From: Actinomycetota bacterium
Lineage (GTDB): Bacteria; Actinomycetota; Actinomycetes; Nanopelagicales; Nanopelagicaceae
Length of the DNA stretch: 51,732 nucleotides
Assembly: GCA_009702965.1 (NCBI GenBank)
Contig: WLHB01000005.1
Span: forward strand, 1-51,732
Reading direction: 5' to 3'
Program-made: the position numbers and the translations under genes
The notes under the pieces: generated by a model
Databases searched by the model: none
Told to the model about the DNA's origin: nothing
What the model saw: the letters and a program-made list of their open reading frames with translations, nothing else
Shown: one piece after another, positions 16,287 to 26,612 of the stretch
Position numbering within the stretch: the first letter of the stretch is position 1
Layout: the number at the start of each line of letters is the position of its first letter

Positions 16287-17810
16287 ATGTCTACCTCTAA
16301 CAAAACAGCTAAAGGATCGACCAGGCCTGGGCGCGCACTTCTCGCCCTCGGATTGACCTTGATCTCCCTCGGTGCCACAGTTGCAATCACTGGCGCGACA
16401 GAAGTCCGACTCGGACTAGATCTGCGTGGCGGCACAAGTGTGACCCTTCAACCTCGCGCATCGAGTGCTGGTAACGAGGTAACACCTGAGGCGATTAATC
16501 AGGCAGTTGAAATCATTAGACAGCGCGTGAACTCACTCGGTGTCGCTGAGTCAGAGGTAACCGCACAAGGTAGCGGTGGAAATCGCCAGATCGTTATCTC
16601 CGTTCCTGGAGAGAGTGGTGGTCGAGTCGTCGAGCTCGTTGGACAGACTGCTGAGTTGAGATTCCGCCAAGTTCTTGCATCAGGTTTTGGTGTACCAGCC
16701 GGAGCAGATACTGCAACAGCAGCAACTCCAGTTCCTGGAGTTTCTGAAGAAATTAATCAGCAGTTCGCAAATCTTGATTGCACTAGCTCCTCTAGTTTGC
16801 AAGGTACTGGAACAGATGATCCCGCAGCAGTGATTACTGCATGTTCTAAAGAGGGAGCAACTAAATACATTCTTGCCCCTGCCGAAGTACTAGGTCGCCA
16901 AATTTCGGAGGCGAGTGCAGGTCTTGATACACAAGCAGGTAGCGCTTGGACTGTCTCTCTCACATTTGATGGAGAAGGCACAAAAGCATTTGGCGCCCTC
17001 ACAGCGCGTGTAACCTCATTGCCAGAGCCAAATAATCAGGTTGCAATTGTTCTTGATGGAATAGTTCAATCATCACCTCGAATCAATGAGGCGATCCCAT
17101 CTGGAACGGCATCGATTACCGGTTCATTTACACAAATTGAGGCGCAGGATCTTGCAAACGTTCTTAAATATGGAGCACTCCCACTGGCCTTTGATCGCGG
17201 AGAGATCCAGCAGATTTCACCAACACTTGGTGCTGATCAACTCGATGCAGGTCTGCTAGCAGGTGCTATTGGTTTAGGTCTAGTTATCTTGTACTGCCTT
17301 TTGTACTACCGCGCACTTGGACTAGTTGTAACTGGCTCACTCGCAGTTGCCGCGTTGTTGATTTATCTCCTCATTCTGGTTCTTGGTGAGACGATCGGAT
17401 TCACAATTACCTTGGCAGGTATTGCAGGAATCATTGTCGCAGTCGGTATTACCGCCGACTCCTTCGTCGTCTACTTCGAACGTATCCGTGATGAGATTAG
17501 AGAAGGCAGAACGTTAAGATCTGCCGTCGAGAGTGGCTGGCAAAAAGCGCGCCGCACAATCATTGTCGCCGATGCCGTGACAATCATCGCTGCAGTACTT
17601 CTCTACTTCTTCGCAGTCGGTGGCGTGCGCGGCTTCGCGTTTACACTGGGTCTGACCACTTTGGTGGATTTGATCGCAGTATTTATCTTCACAAAGCCAA
17701 TGATGACAATCTTGGCTCGATCTAAGTTCTTCAGCTCTGGCCATCGCTTCTCAGGTCTATCCGATAAGAGTTCTGGCGTCACTCGTCCAACAACAAATGT
17801 GGAGGCTTAA
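16287..17810 (+). CDS. Protein translocase subunit SecD
   Basis: SecD works with SecF to drive preprotein export beyond SecYEG using the proton gradient. The 507 residues have a first membrane helix (about 16-37), the family signature LGLDLRGGTSV (45-55), a large extracytoplasmic P1 domain and a C-terminal block of five membrane helices starting near residue 320. The P1 domain includes a Ser/Thr/Ala-rich linker typical of actinobacterial SecD. secF follows 1 bp later. Confidence 0.96.
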   Translation: MSTSNKTAKGSTRPGRALLALGLTLISLGATVAITGATEVRLGLDLRGGTSVTLQPRASSAGNEVTPEAINQAVEIIRQRVNSLGVAESEVTAQGSGGNRQIVISVPGESGGRVVELVGQTAELRFRQVLASGFGVPAGADTATAATPVPGVSEEINQQFANLDCTSSSSLQGTGTDDPAAVITACSKEGATKYILAPAEVLGRQISEASAGLDTQAGSAWTVSLTFDGEGTKAFGALTARVTSLPEPNNQVAIVLDGIVQSSPRINEAIPSGTASITGSFTQIEAQDLANVLKYGALPLAFDRGEIQQISPTLGADQLDAGLLAGAIGLGLVILYCLLYYRALGLVVTGSLAVAALLIYLLILVLGETIGFTITLAGIAGIIVAVGITADSFVVYFERIRDEIREGRTLRSAVESGWQKARRTIIVADAVTIIAAVLLYFFAVGGVRGFAFTLGLTTLVDLIAVFIFTKPMMTILARSKFFSSGHRFSGLSDKSSGVTRPTTNVEA

Positions 17811-17811
17811 C

Positions 17812-18882
17812 ATGTCATCAATAAAAGGATTGGGCGCTCGACTTTACTCTGGTGAGACATCGTTTAATATTGTTGGTCGAGCAAAGCGTTGGTATATCGT
17901 CTCGGCTCTCTTTGTGCTGGTTTCTATTGGAACGCTGGCAACGCAGGGTCTTCACCTAGGAATCGAATTTAAGGGTGGATCTGCTTACACATTTACCTCG
18001 ACCACAGCCACTGTTGAACAGGCGCGCTCAGCCATTGAAAGTTCTGGCTTTACCGGAGAGCTCATTGTCCAAAAGATTGGCGATGACAAGATTCGACTTC
18101 AGACTGGTGCGCTTGAAACTGCTCAATCGGACGCGATACAGGCAGCGATCACATCCAATTTCAATGTTCAGACAGCCGATATCGACACTCAGATAATCGG
18201 TCCCTCGTGGGGTGAAGAAATTACCAAGAAGGCGCTCTACGGACTTATCGCATTTCTGATTGTGATTATGATCTTCTTGTCGATGACCTTCAGTTCGAAG
18301 ATGGCTATTGCAGCAATCGTGGCCGTTGTTCATGACGTTCTCATCACGGTCGGAATTTACGCACTTGTCGGCTTTGATGTAACCCCAGCATCGGTGATCG
18401 GGTTCCTTACAATTCTTGGCTATTCTCTCTATGACACAGTTGTAGTCTTTGATAAGGTAAATGAAAATACTCGTTCGATTACATCTTCGAGTAAGCAGAC
18501 CTACTCACAGGCAGTCAATCTTGCGGTCAATCAAACTATCGTTCGCTCGATCAACACTACGGTCACTTCACTACTGCCAGTTGCATCAATTCTGATCATT
18601 GGTGGAGCTCTTCTTGGTGCAGGAACACTGAAAGACATTGCGCTAGCGCTCTTTATCGGAATGATCGTCGGTGCCTACTCATCTGTCTTTATCGCACCAG
18701 CGATCCTCGCCCAGTCTCGCGAGAAGGAGCCAGCGATGATGGCACTTGCAAAGCGTGTCAATGCTCGTGGTGGCGCTACTGCACCAGCAGATTCTGCAGT
18801 CGCTGCAAACTCTCCAACTGTTGCGGTCAGTACGGCTAATCGTGGACCGCGCAACCAACCGAAGCGCAAAAATCGTAAGTAA
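17812..18882 (+). CDS. Protein translocase subunit SecF
   Basis: SecF is the partner of SecD. The 356 residues show the first membrane helix (about 30-50), the signature LGIEFKGGSAYTF, a smaller periplasmic-type domain than SecD, and five C-terminal membrane helices (from about 130), ending in a basic tail (PKRKNRK). ATG 17812 is chosen because GGAGG lies 6 nt before it; an upstream in-frame ATG at 17797 overlaps secD and lacks a site. Confidence 0.96.
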   Translation: MSSIKGLGARLYSGETSFNIVGRAKRWYIVSALFVLVSIGTLATQGLHLGIEFKGGSAYTFTSTTATVEQARSAIESSGFTGELIVQKIGDDKIRLQTGALETAQSDAIQAAITSNFNVQTADIDTQIIGPSWGEEITKKALYGLIAFLIVIMIFLSMTFSSKMAIAAIVAVVHDVLITVGIYALVGFDVTPASVIGFLTILGYSLYDTVVVFDKVNENTRSITSSSKQTYSQAVNLAVNQTIVRSINTTVTSLLPVASILIIGGALLGAGTLKDIALALFIGMIVGAYSSVFIAPAILAQSREKEPAMMALAKRVNARGGATAPADSAVAANSPTVAVSTANRGPRNQPKRKNRK

Positions 18883-18893
18883 GAAGTTTTACT

Positions 18894-21047
18894 GTGAATG
18901 ATCTTCTTGCACCCATAGTCAATGGGTTGCGAGAGCATCATCCGCAATCTGATTTCACAGAGGTCGAACGAGCCTTTGAAACAGCCTTCACTGCACACAC
19001 TGGACAGCTGCGCAAATCTGGCGAGGATTACATCACTCATCCAGTTGCTGTAACTCAGATCCTTGTGGATCTTGGCTTAGATCAAGAGACGATCATCGCC
19101 TCACTTCTCCATGACACTGTTGAAGATACTCCTTATTCCCTTGAGCAATTACGGAGTGATTTCGGCGATCAAATCGCGGCGTTAGTCGATGGTGTGACCA
19201 AGTTGGACAAACTCGCATACGGACCGACCGCCGAAGCCGAAACTGTGCGCAAAATGGTGATCGCAATGTCACGTGATATTCGCGTCTTGGTTATTAAGTT
19301 AGCCGATCGTTTACATAATGCGCGCACGTGGAAATTTGTTTCGGGGGAGAGTGCGCTACGAAAGGCGAGAGAAACTCTCGAAATCTACGCCCCTCTCGCT
19401 CACCGACTTGGCATGAATGCTCTTAAGTGGGAGCTAGAAGATCTCAGTTTTGAAGTCCTTGAGCCAAAGAAATTTGAAGAAATCTCACGTCTAGTTGCCG
19501 AGCGCAGTCCAAAACGAGACGCGCTGACTAAAGAAGTGATCGATGCGGTCAATGCAGATCTGGCCGCTGATTCAATTAATTCAACTGTGACGGGCCGCCA
19601 GAAGCACTTCTTTAGCGTCTATCAAAAGATGGTGGTCCGTGGCCGAGAATTCAACGATATCTATGACCTGGTGGGAATCCGTGTTCTCGTTAATGATGTT
19701 CGAGATTGCTATGCGGTTCTGGGTTCGATCCACGCACGGTGGAGCCCTGTACCAGGACGCTTTAAAGATTACATTGCAATGCCAAAGTTCAATCTCTATC
19801 AATCACTGCACACTACGGTGATCGGTCCAGGTGGTAAGGCAGTTGAAATTCAGATTAGAACGTATGAAATGCATTCACGGGCAGAGTTTGGAATCGCTGC
19901 GCATTGGAAGTACAAGGAGAGTTCCGGAGGACCTGAGAACACTCCTGAGATGATCTGGCTCAAGCAACTTCACGAATGGCAGAAGGAGACAGAAGATCCA
20001 TCAGAGTTCCTGGAAGCCCTTCGCTTTGACCTTGGAACTCCTGAAGTCTTTGTCTTCACACCAAAAGGCAGCGTCATCGCTTTGCCGGGTGGTTCTACTC
20101 CCGTTGATTTTGCATACTCAGTACATACCGATGTTGGAAACCGTTGCGCAGGAGCAAAGGTCAATGGACGTTTAGTTCCGCTTGAAACAAAACTTTCAAA
20201 TGGAGATGTTGTTGAGGTGGTCACAAATAAAAGCCCCACTGCTAGCCCATCGCGCGACTGGCTCAACTTCGTAAAGAGCCCACGTGCGCGCTCAAAGATA
20301 AAAGCGTGGTTCTCAAAAGAGCGGCGCGAAGAGGCGGTCGACGCTGGTCGAGAGTCGATAGCAAGACAGATGCGCAAGGCTGGGCTTCCGCTGCAGAAAA
20401 TTTTTGCGGGCCACTCACTTCTCGAACTTGCTCATGAACTTCGCTATCCAGATATAGATGCTTTATATATCGCTGTCGGTGATGGTCATGTGTCGGCTGC
20501 ATCGATCATTGAAAAGTTGGTCGCTGCGATAGGGGTCGATGATTCGCATCCCGAACCAACGATTGAATACATCCCTACCGGTGTACAAGCAACAAGAAGA
20601 TCAAGCAGTGCAATCGAAGTTGAGGGCGTTGGAGATGTTCTGGTTAAACTCGCGCGTTGCTGCACTCCCGTTCCAGGCGATGCGATTCTCGGATTTATCA
20701 CAAAGGGGAGTGGAGTCTCAGTTCACCGCAGCGACTGCATCAATAGTGATGATCTAAGGCTTAATCAAGCAGAGAGAATCGTCAACGTGCGATGGTTAGC
20801 CGGAGCTGGCTCACTCTTTCTTGTTAACATCCAAGTTGAAGCCCTCGATCGCGCACGTCTTTTGGCAGATGTCACACGCACGTTGTCAGAGCAGCACGTC
20901 AATATCTTGAGCGCATCTGTGAGTACGTCGAAAGACCGTGTGGCCATTTCAAAGTTCACCTTCGAAATGGCAGATGCGACACATCTTGATTCGGTCTTAG
21001 CTGCCGTGCGTAGCGTTGAAGGCGTCTACGACGTATATAGAAGTTAG
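18894..21047 (+). CDS. Bifunctional (p)ppGpp synthetase/hydrolase Rel
   Basis: Rel makes and degrades the stringent-response alarmone. The 717 residues have, in order: the HD hydrolase domain with His49, HDTVED (73-78) and LADRLHNART, so hydrolysis should be active; the synthetase domain (VVRGREFNDIYDLVGIRV, FNLYQSLHTTV, EIQIRTYEMH); a TGS domain (VFVFTPKGSVIALPGGSTPVDFAY); a zinc-finger/helical region (LARCCTPVPGD); and a C-terminal ACT domain. The start is GTG. In most relatives apt lies between secF and rel; here the gap is only 11 bp. Confidence 0.97.
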   Translation: MNDLLAPIVNGLREHHPQSDFTEVERAFETAFTAHTGQLRKSGEDYITHPVAVTQILVDLGLDQETIIASLLHDTVEDTPYSLEQLRSDFGDQIAALVDGVTKLDKLAYGPTAEAETVRKMVIAMSRDIRVLVIKLADRLHNARTWKFVSGESALRKARETLEIYAPLAHRLGMNALKWELEDLSFEVLEPKKFEEISRLVAERSPKRDALTKEVIDAVNADLAADSINSTVTGRQKHFFSVYQKMVVRGREFNDIYDLVGIRVLVNDVRDCYAVLGSIHARWSPVPGRFKDYIAMPKFNLYQSLHTTVIGPGGKAVEIQIRTYEMHSRAEFGIAAHWKYKESSGGPENTPEMIWLKQLHEWQKETEDPSEFLEALRFDLGTPEVFVFTPKGSVIALPGGSTPVDFAYSVHTDVGNRCAGAKVNGRLVPLETKLSNGDVVEVVTNKSPTASPSRDWLNFVKSPRARSKIKAWFSKERREEAVDAGRESIARQMRKAGLPLQKIFAGHSLLELAHELRYPDIDALYIAVGDGHVSAASIIEKLVAAIGVDDSHPEPTIEYIPTGVQATRRSSSAIEVEGVGDVLVKLARCCTPVPGDAILGFITKGSGVSVHRSDCINSDDLRLNQAERIVNVRWLAGAGSLFLVNIQVEALDRARLLADVTRTLSEQHVNILSASVSTSKDRVAISKFTFEMADATHLDSVLAAVRSVEGVYDVYRS

Positions 21048-21050
21048 TGG

Positions 21051-22364
21051 TTAGCTAAACTCGCTTAAGTTCTTCTGCGCCTCTGCCAACCACACCTTAC
21101 GTGCCTCGGCTGATTCACGAGCTTCCTTAGCCTTCTTTTCGTTGCCGACTTGAGCAGACTTCTCTGCGACCTTCTCGTAATTTTCAATAGCAGCCGCGAG
21201 TTGTGCGACAACATCTGCAGCGCGAGCCTTGGCTGCAGGATCGCTCTTACGCCACACCTCAGCCTCAGCGGATTTTATTGCTGATTCAACTACATGCACA
21301 CGTGCATCAAATGCGGCACGCTTTTCACGTTGGGTGATTCCGATCTTCTCCCATTCGCGCATCAATTCGCGGAATTCATTCTTTGCGACCTTAACGTCGG
21401 TGAATGGAAGCAGGCCTTCAATTGTAAGAATGAGGGCTTCACGCTTTTCAAGGTTTGCAGCCATTGAAACTTCGCGCTTTTCAAGATCCGCGTTCTTCGC
21501 GGCGAAGAATGCATCCTGAGATTTCTTAAATCGAGCCCACATCGCAGCATCATCGCGTGGCTTACCGCGACCAGCAGCCTTCCATGAATCCATCAGAGTT
21601 TTGAAACGTCGAGCAGTTGCAACCCAATCAGTTGATGTTGCTAACTTCTCAGCCTCTTCAACTATCGCAATCTTCGCCGTGGAGACAACGCTTGCTGTCG
21701 CTTCAAGAGCCGCAAAGTGTGTACGTCTGCGCTTATCAAATTTATTTCGGGAAGCAGAAAAACGCTTCCATAGATCTGCATCTGCCTTCTTATCTAGGCG
21801 TGGCGCACTCTTCCATTCATCTAGAAGAGTCTTCATACGCTCTCCGGTTGCCTTCCAACTCTCAGAGAGAGCGAGAGATTCTGCCTCAGCGACGATCTTC
21901 TCTTTCTCGATAAGAACTTGTTCGCGGCGAGCAGCCTTCTGCGCCGCCTCAGCCTCTTTCTTGGCTTCAAACTTTTCGCGATGCCCCTCAATCAGCGGTT
22001 CAATCTGCTCTACTGATGCTGCGAGCGCTGCGAGATCTCCAACACCGTTGAGTTCACGAACTTGCTGACGCAATTTCTTTACCGCTTCATACGCATCATC
22101 TGGAACCATGGCACCGGAAGTAATACGTGCAGCAGTGAGAGCAACATCAGATGCGAGTGATTCAAATTTTCTGACAAAGTACGCCAGCGCTTCTTCAGGG
22201 CTCTTGCCTGGGTATGAACCAACAATCTTTTCACCCTCTGGGGTGCGTACGTAAACATTGCCATCATCGCCGACTCGACCAAATTGTGATGGATCACCGA
22301 TCAATGCAGAAGCAGCACTTATTTGAGGTGCGATCTGTGATGGGTTTGGATTCTCCGTGGTCAT
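21051..22364 (-). CDS. DUF349 domain protein
   Basis: This 437-residue, highly charged, mostly alpha-helical protein has repeated DUF349 units (WKATGERMKTLLDEWKSA, WVATARRFKTLMDSWKAAG, FRELMREWEKIG). Each unit carries the conserved Trp and a long coiled-coil-like arm rich in Ala, Glu and Lys. The molecular function is not settled. The ATG at 22364 is preferred: AAAGGA lies 6 nt upstream of it, whereas the ATG at 22370 touches that site. It is convergent with rel (3 bp apart) and divergent from the metallo-hydrolase gene. Confidence 0.88.
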   Translation of the reverse strand: MTTENPNPSQIAPQISAASALIGDPSQFGRVGDDGNVYVRTPEGEKIVGSYPGKSPEEALAYFVRKFESLASDVALTAARITSGAMVPDDAYEAVKKLRQQVRELNGVGDLAALAASVEQIEPLIEGHREKFEAKKEAEAAQKAARREQVLIEKEKIVAEAESLALSESWKATGERMKTLLDEWKSAPRLDKKADADLWKRFSASRNKFDKRRRTHFAALEATASVVSTAKIAIVEEAEKLATSTDWVATARRFKTLMDSWKAAGRGKPRDDAAMWARFKKSQDAFFAAKNADLEKREVSMAANLEKREALILTIEGLLPFTDVKVAKNEFRELMREWEKIGITQREKRAAFDARVHVVESAIKSAEAEVWRKSDPAAKARAADVVAQLAAAIENYEKVAEKSAQVGNEKKAKEARESAEARKVWLAEAQKNLSEFS

Positions 22365-22493
22365 AGTCATTCCTTTCAGCGCGTTGGCCTATGTGGCCTT
22401 CGTTAATGCAACCAATGATGGGAGGACAAAGGTACCCTGTCTTACTAACGCCTCAAAAACTGAGCGTGATTATGGCGTGCACGGAGGCCTCAT

Positions 22494-23153
22494 ATGTTGA
22501 TTCGAGTCCATCCCGCCCCTATGTACGCGACCAATTGTTGGATTTTGGCCGCTGAAAAAGGTTCTGAGTGCATCATCGTTGATCCTGGTATGCCAGATAT
22601 CAGTGCAGAGATTGAGATGATTGTCGAAGAAGAGGGACTTAAGCCAGTTGCAGTTCTACTTACCCACGGCCATCTCGACCATACATTCTCTGTAATTCCT
22701 TTGGCTGATGGCTATGGAATTCCTGCCTACATCCATAGCGAAGATCGCAGAGCGCTACTACATCCAGAAATTGTCCACGGAGAAGAATTCATCGCCTCTT
22801 TTTTAAGTGGCAGCACCTTCAGCGAACCTAATCAAGTACTTGAGCTAAAGAACAATCAGAAGTTCGAAGCTGTTGGATTAAATATCACTGCGATCCACGC
22901 TCCAGGACACACAGCGGGATCGCTGATGTTTACGGTCAATGATGAATGCTTAATAAGTGGCGATGTTCTCTTTGCAGGCTCGATTGGACGAACTGATCTA
23001 CCTTCTGGATCTCACGAGGCGATGCAACGAACGCTGATGACGAAGATTCTGCCTCTAGGAGACCATTTACGCGTTCTTCCGGGACATGGACCGGACACAA
23101 CAATTGAATATGAGCGCAGAACCAATCCATATCTGAAACAATTACGCTCATGA
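22494..23153 (+). CDS. Metallo-beta-lactamase fold hydrolase, glyoxalase II-like
   Basis: The 219 residues form a metallo-beta-lactamase fold hydrolase with the dinuclear metal site THGHLDH (His58, His60, Asp62, His63), [15 protein letters not shown] and a final LPGHGPDT. It is most like the actinobacterial glyoxalase II-type thioesterases that lie next to hisS. The real substrate is not known. GGAGG lies 6 nt before the ATG, and its stop overlaps the hisS ATG by 4 bp. Confidence 0.88.
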   Translation: MLIRVHPAPMYATNCWILAAEKGSECIIVDPGMPDISAEIEMIVEEEGLKPVAVLLTHGHLDHTFSVIPLADGYGIPAYIHSEDRRALLHPEIVHGEEFIASFLSGSTFSEPNQVLELKNNQKFEAVGLNITAIHAPGHTAGSLMFTVNDECLISGDVLFAGSIGRTDLPSGSHEAMQRTLMTKILPLGDHLRVLPGHGPDTTIEYERRTNPYLKQLRS

Positions 23154-24412
23154 AGCGCGAACAAATACAAGCACCTAAAGGTGTGAGTGAATATGTTCCG
23201 CCGCGATCTGCCAGTTTTGAATGGATCCGCGATCAACTAATCGCCCCAGCGAAAGCTGCTGGTTATCAGCTCATGGAGTTGCCAGTTTTTGAAGATACAA
23301 ATCTCTTCTCCCGTGGCGTCGGTGAATCTACCGATGTAGTCAGCAAAGAGATGTACACCTTCGAAGATCGAGGTGGAAGATCAATCACTCTACGCCCTGA
23401 AGGAACTGCAGGTGTGATGCGTGCTGTGATCGAACATTCACTTGACCGTGGACAGTTGCCGGTAAAAGTTTTTTACTCCGGTGCATACTTTCGTGCAGAA
23501 CGTCCTCAAGCTGGTCGCTATCGACAGTTCTATCAAGTAGGAGTTGAATCCATCGGCCTTGATGATCCGGCTATCGATGCCGAAATCATCGCCCTTGCAG
23601 ATACCGCCTTTAAGAACATTGGCTTGAGGAAGTACCGTCTTGAGATCACTTCCCTTGGTGATGTGCAATCTAGAGCAGCACACAAAGTTGATCTCGTGGC
23701 ATTCTTAAAGACTCTTGATCTCGATGAGGCTACCCAAGCACGCGCTGAAATAAACCCTTTACGGCTCTTCGACGATAAGCGCGAAGAGGTACGAAAGAAA
23801 ATGTTGAAGGCTCCCTTGTTGATGGATTACCTCTCTGAAACTTCGCGCGCGAATTTCTCCCAGGTGTGTAGCTATTTGGATGCACTGGGAATCACGTACA
23901 CAGTTAATCCTCGAATGGTTCGTGGGTTGGATTACTACACCGGCACGACCTTTGAATTTATTCACGAAGATCTCGGTGCACAATCGGGCATCGGTGGCGG
24001 CGGACGTTACGACGGTCTGATGGAGACACTAGGTGGCGCTGATCTATCCGGAATCGGTTTCGGCCTTGGAGTAGATCGCATTCTTTTGGCGGCAGAGGCA
24101 GAAGGTGTGTTAGTTGAGAATCAATTTGCAAGTGATCTCTTCATTATTCCTTTAGGCCATCCTGCAAAGGAGATGGCTCTATCAGTGGCCCAAAATCTCA
24201 GGCAGAGTGGGTTTAAGGTTGAAATTGCCTTCGGCGATCGCGCTCTCAAGGGTGCGATGAAGGCTGCCGATAAGTCAGGGAGTGCGTTCGCGATAGTTCT
24301 GGGGGAGAGCGAGTTAACTTCTGGTGCTGTGGAGCTCAAGCGAATGAAGGATGGCGAACTTTCCTCGGTTAAGATTAGCGATCTAGGAAAAGCCCTTTCC
24401 GCGCACGCATAG
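23150..24412 (+). CDS. Histidine-tRNA ligase
   Basis: HisRS charges tRNA-His. The 420 residues show class II motif 2 ([20 protein letters not shown]), the two histidine-binding motifs ([13 protein letters not shown] and [10 protein letters not shown]), motif 3 ([10 protein letters not shown]) and a C-terminal anticodon-binding domain (LFIIPLG onward). [11 protein letters not shown] is also intact. The length is normal and the start overlaps the preceding gene by 4 bp. Confidence 0.97.
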   Translation: MKREQIQAPKGVSEYVPPRSASFEWIRDQLIAPAKAAGYQLMELPVFEDTNLFSRGVGESTDVVSKEMYTFEDRGGRSITLRPEGTAGVMRAVIEHSLDRGQLPVKVFYSGAYFRAERPQAGRYRQFYQVGVESIGLDDPAIDAEIIALADTAFKNIGLRKYRLEITSLGDVQSRAAHKVDLVAFLKTLDLDEATQARAEINPLRLFDDKREEVRKKMLKAPLLMDYLSETSRANFSQVCSYLDALGITYTVNPRMVRGLDYYTGTTFEFIHEDLGAQSGIGGGGRYDGLMETLGGADLSGIGFGLGVDRILLAAEAEGVLVENQFASDLFIIPLGHPAKEMALSVAQNLRQSGFKVEIAFGDRALKGAMKAADKSGSAFAIVLGESELTSGAVELKRMKDGELSSVKISDLGKALSAHA

Positions 24413-24439
24413 TTATTTGATAGAAAGTAGTTGAAAGTA

Positions 24440-26185
24440 ATGATTCGTACCCATGATGCGGGATCCCTTCGTGCCAGTCACGCGGGTCAGACAGTCACAC
24501 TCGCCGGTTGGGTAGCTCGACGTCGAGATCATGGTGGAGTGGCATTTATTGATCTTCGTGATGCAACAGGTTCAGTTCAGGTTGTCATCCGCGATGAAGT
24601 GATAGCGGGATCTTTACGAGCTGAATGGTGCTTAGCAATTACTGGCGAAGTAGTGGCCCGTCCTGCTGGAAATGAGAATGATGGTTTACCAACTGGTGCT
24701 ATTGAAGTAATGGGAGATTCAGTAACGGTGCTGAGCGAATCAGCGCCACTGCCATTTCCTGTCGATACCGGTGTTGAATCTGAAATTTCTGAAGAGGTAC
24801 GCCTGCGCTACAGATATCTTGACCTGCGACGCGAAGGTCCTGCTGCGAATTTACGATTGAGATCTCGCGTTACATCGGCAATTAGACGAGCAATGGATGA
24901 GCTTGATTTTCTTGAGATTGAAACCCCGTACCTCACTCGCTCAACGCCTGAAGGTGCACGTGACTTCCTTGTTCCCGTTCGTCTCCAACCAGGCAGTTGG
25001 TATGCCCTTCCACAATCACCGCAACTATTTAAGCAGTTGTTGATGGTTGCAGGGATGGAGCGCTACTACCAGATAGCTCGCTGCTTCCGCGATGAAGACT
25101 TCCGTGCAGACCGCCAACCTGAATTTACGCAACTAGATATTGAAATGTCATTTATCGATCAGGCCGACATCATCGCCGTTGCTGAGAAGATTTTGGTCGA
25201 CATTTGGAAAGACAGCTTGGGCTACACGATTGCGACTCCGATTCCTCATATGACTTACAGAGATGCGATGAATCTTTACGGTTCAGATAAGCCAGATCTT
25301 CGCTTCGGTAATGAGTTGGTAGATGTAACTGAGTTCTTTAAAGAGACTCCGTTTAGAGTTTTCCAATCAGAGTACGTGGGTGCAGTAGTCATGCCAGGTG
25401 GGGCCAATTCTCCGCGACGAGAGCTCGATGCTTGGCAGGATTGGGCGAAGGCGCGCGGGGCTAAAGGATTGGCATACATTCTTCTCAATGATGATGGAAC
25501 TCTCGGTGGTCCCGTCTCAAAAAATATCTCTGACTCTGAACAGGCAGGTATCGCCGACAAAGTCGGAGCCAAGAAGGGCGATGCGATCTTTTTCGCCGCA
25601 GGAGATAAGGCATCCTCTCAAGCACTATTAGGTGCAGTTCGAATTGAAATTGGAAAGCGATGCAATCTCATCGAAGAGGGTGCATGGAAGTTTGTCTGGG
25701 TAGTTGATGCACCAATGTTTGAACCGACCGATGGTGGGGGATGGACTGCAGTGCACCACCCATTTACTGGACCTAAACCTGAATTTGCTTCCACATTCTC
25801 GCAAGATCCTGCGAATGCACTTGCGTACGCTTATGACATTGTTCTCAATGGCACCGAGCTCGGCGGTGGTTCGATTCGTATCCACGATAAAGAGATTCAA
25901 CGCGAAGTTTTCCGAGTCATTGGACTGAGTGATGAAGAAGCCGATAGTAAGTTTGGATTTCTTCTGGAGGCATTTAATTACGGACCTCCACCCCATGGCG
26001 GAATCGCTCTTGGTCTAGATCGCGTCTGCGCATTGCTCACAGGCAGTGATTCAATTCGTGAAGTAATCGCCTTTCCGAAAACTGCAAGTGGTGGAGATCC
26101 ACTCACTGGAGCACCGACTCCGATCACAACTGCTCAGCGACGAGAGAGTGGCATTGATTTCAAGCCAGAGGTGCCCGCGAAATAA
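24440..26185 (+). CDS. Aspartate-tRNA ligase
   Basis: The 581 residues show an N-terminal OB anticodon-binding domain ([22 protein letters not shown]), class II motif 1, motif 2 ([22 protein letters not shown]), the bacterial GAD insertion domain (about 290-420) and motif 3 ([14 protein letters not shown]). Whether it also charges tRNA-Asn cannot be told from here. The ATG at 24440 gives the family's N-terminus; the frame extends to a TTG at 24431. No clear ribosome binding site is seen. Confidence 0.96.
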   Translation: MIRTHDAGSLRASHAGQTVTLAGWVARRRDHGGVAFIDLRDATGSVQVVIRDEVIAGSLRAEWCLAITGEVVARPAGNENDGLPTGAIEVMGDSVTVLSESAPLPFPVDTGVESEISEEVRLRYRYLDLRREGPAANLRLRSRVTSAIRRAMDELDFLEIETPYLTRSTPEGARDFLVPVRLQPGSWYALPQSPQLFKQLLMVAGMERYYQIARCFRDEDFRADRQPEFTQLDIEMSFIDQADIIAVAEKILVDIWKDSLGYTIATPIPHMTYRDAMNLYGSDKPDLRFGNELVDVTEFFKETPFRVFQSEYVGAVVMPGGANSPRRELDAWQDWAKARGAKGLAYILLNDDGTLGGPVSKNISDSEQAGIADKVGAKKGDAIFFAAGDKASSQALLGAVRIEIGKRCNLIEEGAWKFVWVVDAPMFEPTDGGGWTAVHHPFTGPKPEFASTFSQDPANALAYAYDIVLNGTELGGGSIRIHDKEIQREVFRVIGLSDEEADSKFGFLLEAFNYGPPPHGGIALGLDRVCALLTGSDSIREVIAFPKTASGGDPLTGAPTPITTAQRRESGIDFKPEVPAK

Positions 26186-26219
26186 GCCGATCGGGTAGGC
26201 TTAGCTTCATACTTCATTG

Positions 26220-26603
26220 ATGAACGGGGGACTCCTCATGGGTCCAGGTGGAATTGCAACAATTATTGCTGCTGCGGCGCTCTTTGTTATCGCCTGCGCG
26301 GTCGCCTATGCAGTGGTTCGTCTTGGTCGTTTCATCGACGAGGCGAGCCTCTCTCTAGCGACCATGACTACTGAGACAACACCATTGATTCAAGAATCTA
26401 CTCGAACCCTTGAACTTATCAATAGCCCTCTCGAATCTTTCGCAAAAATTACTAAGAACGTCGAAGATGTGACTACAAAAGTTTCTGAGGCGACTACTGA
26501 CTTTATCGATCACAGCGGACCTGCGGTAAAAGTTGCTAGCGCTCTTTTGACTGCAGCACAGGCCGGTAAGACTCGCAGCAAGAAGAAGAAGAAGGCTGAG
26601 TGA
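26220..26603 (+). CDS. DUF948 membrane protein
   Basis: This 127-residue protein has one membrane helix near the N-terminus (about 13-35, ATIIAAAALFVIACAVAYAVV), then a predicted helical, Thr/Glu-rich segment with heptad-like spacing, and a Lys-rich end (SKKKKKAE). It matches the DUF948 proteins found just upstream of alaS in streptomycetes. Function is unknown. The start is uncertain: ATG 26238 has a better G-rich site (GGGGGA, 6-nt spacing). A TAGGCT -10 candidate lies at 26196-26201. Confidence 0.8.
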   Translation: MNGGLLMGPGGIATIIAAAALFVIACAVAYAVVRLGRFIDEASLSLATMTTETTPLIQESTRTLELINSPLESFAKITKNVEDVTTKVSEATTDFIDHSGPAVKVASALLTAAQAGKTRSKKKKKAE

Positions 26604-26612
26604 GTGTAGTTC

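Noticed and set aside
21601-22068. Long antisense ORF (155 codons) opposite the DUF349 gene
   Set aside because: Ser/Arg/Ala-rich shadow typical of the strand opposite an Ala/Glu/Lys-rich coding sequence; the DUF349 frame has a ribosome binding site and family motifs.
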